The notes: generated by a model not told the origin, from the letters alone. DNA of 64,000 nt from Streptomyces apocyni (GCF_009739465.1 NZ_WHOM01000036.1:310001-374000); one strand, 5' to 3'. Shown: positions 35,504 to 44,740, counted from the first letter of the stretch. Numbers and translations are program-made.

Positions 35504-37303
35504 GTGCGACGAGGTATCTGGGGCGGGATCGTCGTTCTCGCGTTACTGGTGGCGGGCGCCCCGCCCGCCCTCGCCGAGACCGTGGTGGAAGAGCGGGCGC
35601 AGCGGGAACGGCGGGCGCTGCCCCTCGCGCGGCTGTTCGACAACCGTGCGGTGAGCGACGACGCCGAGCCGGGCGCGGCCGACTTCGACGGCTCGGGCGC
35701 GTCCCTGTCCGCGCGGGATCTGGTCGCCGCGGGCTGGTTGCCCGGCCGTTCGCTGTCCATCGACGCGGCCCGGCTGCGACTGCCGGACTGGGAACCGGGC
35801 AAGCCCGACAACATGCTTGCTGACGGTCAGCTGGTGCGGGTCCGCGGCCGAGGCACCGCGCTGTCCTTCCTGGTCGCCGGGACCGGTGGCACGGCCCGTG
35901 GTAGGGGGCGGGTCCGCTACGCCGACGGGTCGGTCAGCGCCTTCCGGCTCACGGCGCCCGACTGGCGCTCGGGCCCCCGCGCCGCCCAGGCCGTGACCCT
36001 GCCGCACATCAACACCCGAGGCGGCAAGCGCGCCGAGCGGGCGCGCCTGTACGTGGTGTCGGTGCCGCTCGCCGCCGACCGCCAGGTCACCTCGGTCCAG
36101 CTGCCCAGGGCCTCGGGCGGGGCCGATCTGCATGTGTTCGCCGTCTCCGTACGGGCGGCGGCGACGGGGTGGACCGGGACCTGGTCGGCGTCCAGTTCCG
36201 GCTACGCCGCGGTCGGGCCGTGGACCGACCGCACGCTGCGGCTGGTGGTACGGACGTCGGTCGGCGGCCCGCGGGTGCGGGTCCGCCTGGACAACACCTT
36301 CGCCGGGTTGCCGGTACGGATCGGCAGCGCGTCCGTCGCGGTGCGGGCGGCCGGGGCGGGCGCGCGGCAGCGGCCGGTGCCGCTGTCCTTCGATGGCCGC
36401 CGGGGCACCGAGATCCCGGCCGGGGCGCAGGCGTTCAGCGATCCGCTGGGTTTCGACGTGCCCGCGGACAGCGATCTGCTGGTGAGCTTCCATCTGCCGG
36501 ACACCGTGGCGGCGGCCCCCGTGCATCACCGCGCGGCGCAGCGCTCGTACCTCAGCGAGCCCGGTGACCACACGGCGGACGGCGCCCCGGACGCGTACAC
36601 CTCGACGCTCTCCACCTGGCCGTTTCTGACCGGGGTCGAGGTGGGCGGCGGGCCGGGGTCGGTGGTGACGCTGGGCGATTCGATCACCGACGGGGTGGGC
36701 TCGACGCCGGACACCAACCGACGCTGGCCGAACGTGCTGGCGCGGCGTCTGCTCGCCCAGGACGAGGTGCCGCACTATGGCGTCCTCAACCACGGGATCT
36801 CCGCCAACCGGGTGGTCAGCGACGTGTACCCGGGCGACGGCGTCTCCAGGTCCACCGGCGGGGTCAGTGCCCTGCACAGGCTGGAGCGCGATGTGCTGGC
36901 CCAGCCGTCCGTGCGTACCGTCGTGGTCTTCGAAGGGATCAACGACCTGCGCTGGGGCGCCACCGCGGATCAGGTGACCGCCGGGCTGCGGGAGATCGCG
37001 GTCCGGGCGCGGGAGCGGGGGCTGCGGGTGGTGGGGGCGACGCTGGTGCCCTGCGAGGGCGAGGCGCGGTGCACGGCGGCGGTCGACGCGGAGCGCGCGG
37101 CGGTGAACGCGTACCTGCGCGGCCCCGCCGTGTCCGGCGCCGTATTCGATGCCGTGCTCGACTTCGACGCGGTGCTGCGTGACCCGACGCGGCCCGCGCG
37201 CCTGCTGCCCGCGTATGACAGCGGCGACCATCTGCACCCCGGTGACGCGGGCCTGGCGGCACTGGCGGACGCGGTGGACCCTCGGGTCCTGCGGGCGGGC
37301 TGA
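35504..37303 (+). CDS. Secreted SGNH/GDSL hydrolase
   Basis: 599 residues from GTG 35504 with GGGAGGAG 9 nt upstream. Signal peptide: RRGIWGGIVVLALLVAGAPP followed by ALA. Residues 50-390 are beta-rich with no named domain (a carbohydrate-binding-like region). The C-terminal 210 residues are the SGNH domain: block I VVTLGDSITDGVG (Ser nucleophile), block II NHGISANRV, block III FEGINDLRWG and block V SGDHLHPGDAG (Asp/His). It should be an esterase, perhaps a polysaccharide deacetylase or lipase, acting outside the cell. Two-domain architecture and length are usual for Streptomyces secreted GDSL proteins. Confidence 0.9.
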   Translation: MRRGIWGGIVVLALLVAGAPPALAETVVEERAQRERRALPLARLFDNRAVSDDAEPGAADFDGSGASLSARDLVAAGWLPGRSLSIDAARLRLPDWEPGKPDNMLADGQLVRVRGRGTALSFLVAGTGGTARGRGRVRYADGSVSAFRLTAPDWRSGPRAAQAVTLPHINTRGGKRAERARLYVVSVPLAADRQVTSVQLPRASGGADLHVFAVSVRAAATGWTGTWSASSSGYAAVGPWTDRTLRLVVRTSVGGPRVRVRLDNTFAGLPVRIGSASVAVRAAGAGARQRPVPLSFDGRRGTEIPAGAQAFSDPLGFDVPADSDLLVSFHLPDTVAAAPVHHRAAQRSYLSEPGDHTADGAPDAYTSTLSTWPFLTGVEVGGGPGSVVTLGDSITDGVGSTPDTNRRWPNVLARRLLAQDEVPHYGVLNHGISANRVVSDVYPGDGVSRSTGGVSALHRLERDVLAQPSVRTVVVFEGINDLRWGATADQVTAGLREIAVRARERGLRVVGATLVPCEGEARCTAAVDAERAAVNAYLRGPAVSGAVFDAVLDFDAVLRDPTRPARLLPAYDSGDHLHPGDAGLAALADAVDPRVLRAG

Positions 37304-37326
37304 GACGGCGTGCCGCTGAGGCCGTC
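37304..37326. terminator. Short hairpin between convergent genes
   Basis: GACGGC (37304-37309) and GCCGTC (37321-37326) pair across an 11-nt loop in the 31-bp gap between the SGNH hydrolase and exonuclease III genes. Probably bidirectional. Confidence 0.4.
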
Positions 37327-37334
37327 CGGTCGGC

Positions 37335-38120
37335 TCACACGTCCAGGTCCAGGTCGACCACCACCGGTGCGTGGTCCGACGCGCCCTTGCCCTTGCGCGC
37401 CTCGCGGTCCACGTACGCGTCCCGCACGGACTTGGTGAAGGGGGTGTTGCCGTAGACCAGGTCGATGCGCATGCCGCGGTTCTTGGGGAAGCCGAGGTTG
37501 CGGTAGTCCCAGAAGGTGAACGGCACGTCGTACTTGAGGGCGCGCGGCATCACCTCGGACAGGCCCGCTTCCTCAAGCGCCACCAGAGCGGCGCGCTCGG
37601 CGGGGGTGACATGGGTGGAGTCGGCGAACAGGCTGATGTCCCACACATCGGTGTCCGTAGGCGCCACGTTGAAGTCCCCGAGCACCGCGAACGGCTGGGC
37701 ACCCGCCGCGTCATCGGCGACGGCCGCCCGCAGGGCCTTGAACCACTCCAGCTTGTAGGCGTAATGGGCGTGCGCCGGTTCCCGGCCATTGGGTACGTAG
37801 ACCGACCAGACCCTGACGCCGCCGCAGGTGGCCGAGATGGCGCGAGGCTCCACCGCGCCCTCGTACTCAGGGCCCTCGGGCAGGCCGCTGACCACGTCTT
37901 CCAGACCGACGCGGGAGACCAGCGCCACGCCGTTCCACCGCCCGGTGGCGTTGACCGCCGATTCATAGCCGAGCTCGCGCAGCTCGTCGGCCGGGAACTG
38001 CTCGGCGGTGCACTTGGTCTCCTGGATGCACAGCACGTCCGTGCCGGTGTTCTCCAGCCAGGCCAGCAGGCGGGGCAGTCGGGCGGTGATCGAGTTCACG
38101 TTCCAGGTGGCGATGCGCAT
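37335..38120 (-). CDS. xthA: Exodeoxyribonuclease III
   Basis: 261 residues. Full set of EEP-fold motifs: WNVNSITARLPRLLAWLEN at the start, CIQETKC (metal-binding Glu), WSVYVPNG, VLGDFNVAPTDTDVWD and the terminal SDHAPVVVDL (catalytic Asp-His). It removes 3' blocking groups and cleaves at abasic sites in base-excision repair. Cytosolic; length normal. Monocistronic, convergent with the SGNH hydrolase gene. Confidence 0.95.
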   Translation of the reverse strand: MRIATWNVNSITARLPRLLAWLENTGTDVLCIQETKCTAEQFPADELRELGYESAVNATGRWNGVALVSRVGLEDVVSGLPEGPEYEGAVEPRAISATCGGVRVWSVYVPNGREPAHAHYAYKLEWFKALRAAVADDAAGAQPFAVLGDFNVAPTDTDVWDISLFADSTHVTPAERAALVALEEAGLSEVMPRALKYDVPFTFWDYRNLGFPKNRGMRIDLVYGNTPFTKSVRDAYVDREARKGKGASDHAPVVVDLDLDV

Positions 38121-38195
38121 GTCTCACAACCTACCGGGCGGGTCTGACAACGGGCAGCCGACCAGGACACAGCGCCTGCATAGGCCCGTACAGGC

Positions 38196-38828
38196 CTACA
38201 CACGAGTGGAGTCATCGGCCGCCAGCCGGATGTGGTCCGCGCCGCCGAGGTTGCCGATGTGGGTGTCGTAGATGGGGCGGGCGAGGTCGGTCAGGAGTGC
38301 GTCGTGGATGTCGATGGCACGCTGCGGCTTGACCTCGCGTACGTACTCGATGACCTCGGCGACCTTGTTCCAGGGCGCCATCACGGGGACCAGCAGTGTG
38401 TCGATCGGGTGGTCGGGCACGGTGAGCGCGTCGCCGGGGTGGAAGACGGACCCGTCGACCAGGAAGCCGATGTTCGTGATCCGGGGCAGGTCCGGGTGGA
38501 TCACCGCGTGCAGCTCGCCATGCACCTGGACGTCGAACCCGGCGGCGCTGAAGGTGTCACCGTGCCCCACCGTGTGCACCCGGCCCGGGAACGCCGCCGA
38601 GAGCTGCCGCGCGACGGACTCGAGGGTCCAGATCTCGGCGGCCGGATTCGCCTCGAGACCGGCCCGCAAACGGTCCTCGGCGAAATGGTCCGGGTGCTCG
38701 TGGGTGACCAGGATCGCGTCAGCACCGACCGCGGCATCCTCCTCACTGAAGACACCGGGGTCGATGACGAGCGTCCGCCCGTCCTTCTCCAGACGGACAC
38801 AGGCATGAGACTTCTTCGTCAGCTCCAT
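38196..38828 (-). CDS. MBL-fold metal-dependent hydrolase
   Basis: 210 residues from ATG 38828, preceded by a GTAGGGGTAGGGGT tract that can act as ribosome site. Metallo-beta-lactamase motifs are LVIDPGVFSEEDAA, VTHEHPDHFAEDRL (HxHxDH), VHGELHAVIHPDLPR, VFHPGDALTVPDHP and a C-terminal IDIHDALLTDLARP. It is the short UlaG/YtnP-like form. The substrate is unknown. The reading frame is open upstream to 39089 and there encodes part of a carboxymuconolactone decarboxylase; I regard that as a neighbouring pseudogene and not as part of this protein. Confidence 0.88.
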   Translation of the reverse strand: MELTKKSHACVRLEKDGRTLVIDPGVFSEEDAAVGADAILVTHEHPDHFAEDRLRAGLEANPAAEIWTLESVARQLSAAFPGRVHTVGHGDTFSAAGFDVQVHGELHAVIHPDLPRITNIGFLVDGSVFHPGDALTVPDHPIDTLLVPVMAPWNKVAEVIEYVREVKPQRAIDIHDALLTDLARPIYDTHIGNLGGADHIRLAADDSTRV

Positions 38829-38870
38829 ACCCCTACCCCTACCCCATCCCCTACCCGCGCCCCTGGCACC

Positions 38871-39111
38871 GCGCAGGGCGGCGCGGGTCTGAGCCGCCAG
38901 GTCATCGAGGTGGCCGCCCGCAACCAGCGCGGTGAGGGTGACACAGCTGCGGGTGCGCCGGTCGAGCCCCGGCCTGGCCCAGGCCTCGCCCCACGCGTAG
39001 CGCGTGAGCAGCTCGTCGAAGTCCTCCGACACGGCGTCCGCGCCCGCCAGTACTCCCTCGGGCGTCGCCCAGTACCTCGCGACGGGCATGCGTGACCAGG
39101 TCAGAATTCAT
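38871..39111 (-). pseudogene. Carboxymuconolactone decarboxylase (pcaC-like) remnant
   Basis: Two frames together read like PcaC. The frame starting at 39111 gives THARREVLGDAR (matching 'RRxVLGDA'). After a one-base shift near 39055 the other frame gives SEDFDELLTRYAWGEAWARP followed by GLDRRTRSCVTLTALVAGGH and LDDLAAQTRAALR. The remaining third of the family (the 'EEIKEVLLQTAIYCGVPAAN' region) is absent and replaced by a G/C-rich microsatellite tract. Frameshifted and truncated at the 3' end, so non-functional. No other protocatechuate-pathway gene is in the window. Confidence 0.7.
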
Positions 39112-39217
39112 GGATGCGTCGGAGTCGTGGATTCGTCGGAGTTCGTGGACAAGAAGGCACTAATCCCCGTTATGGCTGGGTGGATGTACGCAGACGACGG
39201 GAATGGTCAGACAGGCC

Positions 39218-40303
39218 CTAGCGGACCGCCCAGCCTCGGTCGCGCAGAGCGTCGGTGAGGGGGCGCACCGCGTCCGGGGCGACCAGGAGCTCGACCGATC
39301 CGAACGGCGACGCCGCCACATCCGCGAGCAGCATGTCCTCCAGGTCCACCCGCGCCTCGCTCACATCGTCGAGCAGCCGCTCCAGCCGTCGGTTCTGGTC
39401 ACCGAGGGAGACCGAGAGCGAGATGGGCGGGCCCGTCCTTCCGCCACCGAGGGTGGTCGCGATGCGGGCCCGGCCCTCGCTGCCGCGCCGCAGTATGTCG
39501 GTCAGGTCCGCGAGGGCCGCGTCCTGCTGCCCCGGCCCCCCGTCGGTCAGCCGGTCCAGCGCCTCGGCCGTTCTTCGCAGGTCCGCGGTGAGCTCCGCGA
39601 GCAGCACGCTGACGGCGGCGGCGTTGGCGGCGAGGATGTCGGTCCACAGCCTGGCGTCGCCGGCCGCGATCCGTGTGACGTCCCGCATGCCGCGGCCGGC
39701 CAGCCGCACCACGTAGTCCTCCCCGTCCAGGAGCCGGGCCGCGGTAAGGCTCGCCATCAGGTGGGGCAGATGGGAGATGAGCGCCATCGCCCGGTCGTGG
39801 TCCGGCGGGTCGAGCAGGACCGGAACGGCGCCGCACAGCGAGACCAGCTCCAGAGCGCGGTTGAGGGCGGTCTCCCTGGTCTCCGGGGTCGGGGTGAGCA
39901 CCCAGTGGCGGTAGTGGAAGAGATCGGCGCGGGCCGACAGCGGGCCGGAGCGTTCCCGTCCGGCCAGCGGATGGCCGCCCACCAGGGCGGTGGTGTCGCA
40001 TCCGAGGGCCAGGCATTCGGCGTGCGGCAGCGCTTTGACGCTCGCCACGTCCGTGTAGACCTTGGCCAGTTCGGCCTTCTGGTGGTCCGCGATGGTCCTG
40101 GCGACATCCGACGGCGGGACGCAGACGACCGCGATGTCCACGGGTGCCGACGGTGGCTCGGGCGTCCCCGCGCCACGCGCGACGGCGATCCGCACACTGC
40201 GGGGGTCGCGGTCGATCAAGTGGGTGGTCACTCCCCGGCCGGTCAGTGCCAGGGCGATCGATGTGCCGATGAGTCCAGTGCCGACGACTGCAGCGGTATG
40301 CAA
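39218..40303 (-). CDS. tyrA: Prephenate dehydrogenase
   Basis: 361 residues from ATG 40303 with CGAGGAG about 12 nt upstream. NAD-binding loop VVGTGLIGTSIALALTGRG, then VGGHPLAGRERSGPLSARAD (the conserved HPMAG-type motif with His) and LISHLPHLMA. Residues 285-361 look like an ACT-type regulatory domain. It converts prephenate to 4-hydroxyphenylpyruvate, the direct precursor for the 4-hydroxymandelate synthase encoded upstream at 44737-45846. A dedicated copy is found in glycopeptide clusters for the same reason. 90 bp separate it from the exporter gene on the same strand, so it is probably the last gene of the Hpg operon. Confidence 0.92.
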   Translation of the reverse strand: MHTAAVVGTGLIGTSIALALTGRGVTTHLIDRDPRSVRIAVARGAGTPEPPSAPVDIAVVCVPPSDVARTIADHQKAELAKVYTDVASVKALPHAECLALGCDTTALVGGHPLAGRERSGPLSARADLFHYRHWVLTPTPETRETALNRALELVSLCGAVPVLLDPPDHDRAMALISHLPHLMASLTAARLLDGEDYVVRLAGRGMRDVTRIAAGDARLWTDILAANAAAVSVLLAELTADLRRTAEALDRLTDGGPGQQDAALADLTDILRRGSEGRARIATTLGGGRTGPPISLSVSLGDQNRRLERLLDDVSEARVDLEDMLLADVAASPFGSVELLVAPDAVRPLTDALRDRGWAVR

Positions 40304-40393
40304 GGGTTCGCTCCTCGACCGTGGTGAGATGGACAGCGCAACCGTCCCGGCCCATGCGTGAGGTGGACGGGCCCGGACGGAGCGGGGAACGGG

Positions 40394-41347
40394 CTACCGG
40401 TCGGCCGCGCTCCGCGCCGCCGGCTCCGCTGGTGCCGCCGGCTCCGCAGGGAACCGGTTGCCGGTCAGGCGCCTGATCAGCGCCGGGTTGATCAGCATCA
40501 CGGCGTTGCCGGCCAGGATCAGGAAGACGCCCGCCAGGTCCCGCGCCGTCCAGTGGAATTCTTCGAACACCGTGGACAGCAGCAGCGCCACGATCGGGAA
40601 GAGCACCATCGCGTAGGCCGCGCGCTCGCCGCCGATCCGGCCGAGCAGCGTGAGATAGGCGCCGAATCCGATCACCGAGCCGAAAACGGCCAGGTAGACG
40701 AGCGAGCCGGTATACAGGAACGTGGGGTCGAACATGGCGCCGTCGCCGAGGGACGCGGCGAACGGGGCCATCAGCAACGCCCCGTACCCCATGGCGTACC
40801 CGGTGCCCTGGATCACCGGAATGCCCGCGGCCTGGGTCTTGCCGGAGACGACGTTGCCCAGGCAGAACACCAGCGTGCCGAGGGCGGAGAGGAGGATGCC
40901 CTGCCCCGATCCGGAGGAGAGGCCGAAGTTCTGGAACTCCGGCCAGAACACCGTGGCGATTCCCAGCAGCCCGATCCCTCCGCCGATCAGCATCTTCGCG
41001 GTGATCGCACGCCGGAAGAAGAAGCGGGCGAAGGCCATGTTCACCACCAGCGACATCGCGAAGATGATCGAGACGAGGCCGGTGGTCAGATGCTGTTCGG
41101 CGAAGTAGAAGCAGACGAAGTTGGTGGAGAACATCAGCCCGCCCATGAGGACGAACTGCCCGTGCACCCGCAGCGGGTAGCGCAGCGGCAGCCCGCGCAG
41201 CCGCGCCCACGCCAGCAGGATCACGGCCGCCAGGGCGAACCGGTACGCGACCGACGCCGTGGGGTGCACATCCCCGAGCTGACCCTTGATGGCCAGCCAG
41301 GTGGAGCCCCAGATCAGCACCGTCACCACGTAGAGGACGGCGTTCAC
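40394..41347 (-). CDS. DMT/EamA-family exporter
   Basis: 317 residues from GTG 41347, which overlaps the aminotransferase stop (GTGA). About ten membrane helices in two EamA repeats, the first beginning LYVVTVLIWGSTWLAIK and the second GILLSALGTLVFCLGNVVS. Members of the drug/metabolite transporter family commonly export amino acids and their analogues. Position inside a coupled Hpg-biosynthesis operon suggests it exports the arylglycine product. C-terminal 25 residues are Ala/Pro-rich and cytosolic. Direction and substrate are inference. Confidence 0.9.
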   Translation of the reverse strand: MNAVLYVVTVLIWGSTWLAIKGQLGDVHPTASVAYRFALAAVILLAWARLRGLPLRYPLRVHGQFVLMGGLMFSTNFVCFYFAEQHLTTGLVSIIFAMSLVVNMAFARFFFRRAITAKMLIGGGIGLLGIATVFWPEFQNFGLSSGSGQGILLSALGTLVFCLGNVVSGKTQAAGIPVIQGTGYAMGYGALLMAPFAASLGDGAMFDPTFLYTGSLVYLAVFGSVIGFGAYLTLLGRIGGERAAYAMVLFPIVALLLSTVFEEFHWTARDLAGVFLILAGNAVMLINPALIRRLTGNRFPAEPAAPAEPAARSAADR

Positions 41348-42666
41348 CGGCAGCTCCTTTCCAGCAGAGCCACCAACCGCTGGGCCCCTTCGGTGACTTG
41401 GGAGGTAGTCAGATAGCTCAGGGACAGCCGCATCTGGCAGCGGCCGCCGCTGTCCGGATCCGGATAGAAGTAGCTCATGGGCGTCCAGATCACTCCGTGC
41501 TCGCGGGCGGACTCTTCGAGCAGCGCGTTGTCCGCCGGAACGGGGAGGGTCAGGGTGAGGAAGAATCCGCCCTCGGGCGCGTTCCAGTGGATCCCCGCCG
41601 CCTCGCGCCGTTCCGGGGGCAGCAGCCGGTCGAGACAGTCGAGCAGGACCGTCAGGTTCTCCTGGTAGAAGTCGGCGGCGGGCTTGTTCGCCTCCCGCAG
41701 GCGGAAGTCGTGGCTGAGGAGCATGCCTCCGATGACCGCCTGGCTCAGGGCCGGCGTGTTGACTGTCACCATGCCCTTGATCTTGGACAGTTCGTCCGCC
41801 AGGAGTGTGCGGCTGCCGTCCGGCGCCTGGACATGCTGGTCGGCGACGACGTAGCCGACCCGGGCGCCGGGGAAGCAGGTCTTGGCGAAGGACCCGAGGT
41901 AGATCACTCGCCGTCGGCTGTCCAGCGCCTTGAGCGTGGGCAGGCCGGTGCCGGTGCGCGTGAAGAAACCGTACGGATTGTCCTCCAGGAGGAGCAGGTC
42001 CTCCTCCTCGGCCAGTTCGAGCAGACGGTGGCGCGCGGGGAGGGGCAGGCAGGTGCCGGTCGGGTTGGAGAAGTCCGGCACCAGGTAGAGCGCACGCGGC
42101 CGCTTGCCCGCCGCGCGCAGGTCGGCGACCGTCCGCCGCAGCACCTCCGGGTCGATGCCGTGCTCGCCCTCCGGCACATGCACGGTCGCGATGTCCAGCA
42201 GCCGGGCCGATCCGGTGATCCCGACATAGCAGGGAGAGGAGACCAGCAGGACGTCCGAGGGGTTGCGGAACAGCGCGCGGAGGGTGATGAGCATGCCCTC
42301 CTGGCAGCCCACGGTGACGACGAGGGACTCGGGGTCTGCCTCGATGCCCTCGTCGTTGCGCAGGGCGCGGGCCACCAGTTCATGGATCTGGCCGTTGGTC
42401 CGCCCGTACTGGAAGAGCAGGGTGCGGACCTCGTCGGGGGTGCGGCCCAGTTCCTCGGAGAGATGCCGCTTGTAGGCGTCGAGGTAGAAGCCGATCCGCT
42501 CGACCTCGAACAGCCCCTCATACGGGCGACCGGGGCCGAAGGAGATCGCTTCCGGGTAGCGGGAGGTGACTTCGTTGAGGAAGTTCATCACCTCCATGAG
42601 CGGGTCGCCGAGCGAGTCGTGCAGTTCACCGGACGACAGCACGGTGGTGGGGGAACCGTGGCTCAC
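41344..42666 (-). CDS. PLP aminotransferase, 4-hydroxyphenylglycine-transaminase-like
   Basis: 440 residues from GTG 42666, overlapping the dioxygenase stop (GTGA). Class I/II fold: VTVGCQEGMLITLRALF, PDFSNPTGTCLPL, LLLEDNPYGFF and the PLP lysine in IYLGSFAKTCFPGARVGYV. The N-terminal segment MNFLNEVTSRYPEAISFGPG with RPYEGLFEVERI resembles HpgT/PglE-type transaminases more than generic aspartate aminotransferases. It should convert 4-hydroxyphenylglyoxylate to L-4-hydroxyphenylglycine, usually with tyrosine as donor, which regenerates 4-hydroxyphenylpyruvate. The adjacency to hmo and hmaS makes this assignment strong; stereochemistry not shown. Confidence 0.85.
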   Translation of the reverse strand: MSHGSPTTVLSSGELHDSLGDPLMEVMNFLNEVTSRYPEAISFGPGRPYEGLFEVERIGFYLDAYKRHLSEELGRTPDEVRTLLFQYGRTNGQIHELVARALRNDEGIEADPESLVVTVGCQEGMLITLRALFRNPSDVLLVSSPCYVGITGSARLLDIATVHVPEGEHGIDPEVLRRTVADLRAAGKRPRALYLVPDFSNPTGTCLPLPARHRLLELAEEEDLLLLEDNPYGFFTRTGTGLPTLKALDSRRRVIYLGSFAKTCFPGARVGYVVADQHVQAPDGSRTLLADELSKIKGMVTVNTPALSQAVIGGMLLSHDFRLREANKPAADFYQENLTVLLDCLDRLLPPERREAAGIHWNAPEGGFFLTLTLPVPADNALLEESAREHGVIWTPMSYFYPDPDSGGRCQMRLSLSYLTTSQVTEGAQRLVALLERSCR

Positions 42667-43580
42667 CGGGGGGCCTCCCACAGGACGGGGCAGAAGTCCG
42701 CGTCGGTGTAGTCGGGGTTGCCGTGCTCGTCCGCGCGGACGAGGACGTCGTTGTTGTAGATGACGTTGTCGCCGGAGGACAGCTCGTAGGGCCGCCACTG
42801 GTTGGTCCGGTCCTGGAGGTGCAGGGATATGGCGCGGCGGGGCCGGTCGCTGACGTTGTATCCGCTGCCGTGGTAGGTGCGGCAGTGGTGGAAGCTGATG
42901 TGCCCCTTGGGGATGTTCACCGGGACCTTGCGGACCTCCACGTTGTTGAAGGCGGCGTTCTCCGCGAGCATCTCCTCCAGCTCGGACCGGTCGCGGTCGG
43001 CGAAGTGGCGGCTGGTGGAGTCGTCGCCGCCGGTCTCCTTCCAGCGGTGGCTGCCGTCGATCATCGTGATCGTCCCCATCTCCTCGTCGCAGTCGTGGAA
43101 GGGGATGAAGGCGGTGAGCATCTCGTCGGAGGAGCAGGTCTGCCAGTAGTGGCGGTCGAAGTGCCAGGGCACGATGTTGCGGGCGTCGTCCGCGCGTGGC
43201 GGCTTGTGGATGAGGGTGCTGTTCCAGAGCCGTATCTGGCTGGTCTCCGCGATACGGGCCGCGACCGCCGCTATGAGCGGCTTGGACAGGATGCTGCGGA
43301 TGGTGTCGTCCTCGTAGAAGATGTAGTCGTTGTGCCGGTGCACATCGCCCTGCGAGGGCTCCCAGTACGCCAGGCGCGGCGGCCGCGTCGGCAGGGTGCG
43401 GTCCCGGTGGCCGGCGTGGAAGCGGTCGGCCGCGGAGTTGAGCAGGTCGACCTCCTCGTCGGTCAGCAGCTTCTTCGACAGATACCAGCCGTGCTCCTGG
43501 TAGGACCGCACCTCTTCGTCGGACGGCAGGAGGTCTCGCTCGGCAGCGGTCAGCGCGAAGCGTGCGTCGTTCGTCGTCAT
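42663..43580 (-). CDS. Phytanoyl-CoA dioxygenase family Fe(II)/2-oxoglutarate enzyme
   Basis: 305 residues from ATG 43580, coupled on both sides (ATGA with hmo, GTGA with the aminotransferase); AAGGAAATG lies just upstream. Iron ligands are complete: IVPWHFDRHYWQTC gives the HxD pair and CRTYHGSGYNVSDRPRRA the distal His and 2-oxoglutarate Arg. The intact Asp argues for hydroxylation or a related oxidation and not halogenation. In an Hpg operon it could hydroxylate the arylglycine or its precursor, or oxidise a different substrate. It is the component not needed for plain Hpg and so most likely defines a distinct product. Confidence 0.85.
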   Translation of the reverse strand: MTTNDARFALTAAERDLLPSDEEVRSYQEHGWYLSKKLLTDEEVDLLNSAADRFHAGHRDRTLPTRPPRLAYWEPSQGDVHRHNDYIFYEDDTIRSILSKPLIAAVAARIAETSQIRLWNSTLIHKPPRADDARNIVPWHFDRHYWQTCSSDEMLTAFIPFHDCDEEMGTITMIDGSHRWKETGGDDSTSRHFADRDRSELEEMLAENAAFNNVEVRKVPVNIPKGHISFHHCRTYHGSGYNVSDRPRRAISLHLQDRTNQWRPYELSSGDNVIYNNDVLVRADEHGNPDYTDADFCPVLWEAPR

Positions 43581-44740
43581 GCCATTTCCTTGTCGTGCGA
43601 AGTGGGGTGGTAGGGGAAGTCGGCCGAACGGTGGAGGAGTTCCCGGGTGATCGTGTCGAGGCCGGGTCGGCCGCTCAGCGCCATCGCCTCTTCCAGCTCC
43701 GCGCGGAGCGTGGCAAGGACCCGTTCGACGCCGTCGGCGCCGTCGACGGCGAGACCCCAGAGGACGGGGCGGCCGACGAGCACCGCGCGGGCGCCCAGCG
43801 CCAGTGCCTTCAGGACGTCCGTACCGCGGCGGATGCCACCGTCGACGAGGACCTCGCACCGGTCCGGCACGGCCTCGACGACTTCGGGAAGCGCGTCCAG
43901 CGCCGGTATGGCGCCGTCGAGTTGGCGGCCGCCGTGGGTGGACACGATCAGCCCCTCGATCCCGAACTCGGCCGCCCGCCGGGCGTCCTGCGCGGTGAGT
44001 ACGCCCTTGAGTACCAGAGGCAGGCTGGTCAGCGAGCGCAACCAGGCCAGGTCCTCCCAGGTGAACGCGGCGTCATGGTGCCGCTCAGCGTGATCGGCCA
44101 GGGTCGAGCTGCCGGAACGGCCGTGGTGCAGTCCGGCCCGCTGGCCCTCGTCGAGATGGGCCGGCCGGACGTACGACGGCAGGCTGAAGCCGTTGCGCAG
44201 ATCGCGCTCCCGGCGGGCCATCCGCGGGGTGTCGACGGTGATCACCAGAGCCTGGTAGCCGGCGGCCTCGGCCCGACGTACCAGGGACTCGGTGACCTTC
44301 CGCTCGCGGAACACATAAACCTGGAGCCACAGCGGGCCGGTCGCGGCGCGGGCGGTCTCCTCCAGCGTCTTGCTGGCGAAAGTGCTGGTGATGGTGAGCG
44401 CGCCCACCGCACCGGCCGCACGGACGGTCGCGGTCTCGCCGTCCGCGTGGACCAGCCGGTGGAAGGCCATGGGCGCGATACCGGCAGGGAACGACACGTG
44501 CCTGCCGAGCAGTGTGGTGCTCAGCTCGCAGTGCGACACGTCGACGAAGGCCCGAGGACGCAGCCGGTAGCGGTCGTACGCCACGCGGTCCTCGCGCAGG
44601 GTGACCTCGTCGCCGCTGCCGCCGGCGATGTAGTCCCATACGGACCGTTCCAGCTTGGCCTGGGCCGCCGCCGCGTACTCCCGCGGGGACAGCGGCACCT
44701 CCGGCTCCAGGCAGTCGGCCCGGTCGACCCTCGCGGTCAT
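43577..44740 (-). CDS. hmo: 4-Hydroxymandelate oxidase (FMN alpha-hydroxy-acid oxidase)
   Basis: 387 residues from ATG 44740. Glycolate/lactate/mandelate oxidase fold: VWDYIAGGSGDEVTLRED, RPRAFVDVSHCELSTTLLGR, LWLQVYVFRERKVTESLVRR, VITVDTPRMARRERDLRNGF, LPLVLKGVLTAQDARRA (Lys), IVSTHGGRQLDGA (active-site His/Arg) and EVLVDGGIRRGTDVLKALAL. It oxidises 4-hydroxymandelate to 4-hydroxyphenylglyoxylate. The choice of Hmo over lactate oxidase rests on the coupled hmaS gene. Overlaps its neighbours on both sides by ATGA. Confidence 0.88.
   Translation of the reverse strand: MTARVDRADCLEPEVPLSPREYAAAAQAKLERSVWDYIAGGSGDEVTLREDRVAYDRYRLRPRAFVDVSHCELSTTLLGRHVSFPAGIAPMAFHRLVHADGETATVRAAGAVGALTITSTFASKTLEETARAATGPLWLQVYVFRERKVTESLVRRAEAAGYQALVITVDTPRMARRERDLRNGFSLPSYVRPAHLDEGQRAGLHHGRSGSSTLADHAERHHDAAFTWEDLAWLRSLTSLPLVLKGVLTAQDARRAAEFGIEGLIVSTHGGRQLDGAIPALDALPEVVEAVPDRCEVLVDGGIRRGTDVLKALALGARAVLVGRPVLWGLAVDGADGVERVLATLRAELEEAMALSGRPGLDTITRELLHRSADFPYHPTSHDKEMA

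Noticed and set aside
38196..39089. Single 297-residue fusion of a CMD fragment with an MBL domain
   Set aside because: The CMD part is frameshifted upstream and ends in a microsatellite; the MBL domain begins cleanly at ATG 38828 as in relatives.
42663..43580. Fe(II)/2-oxoglutarate halogenase
   Set aside because: The HxD aspartate is present (WHFD); halogenases of this family lack it.
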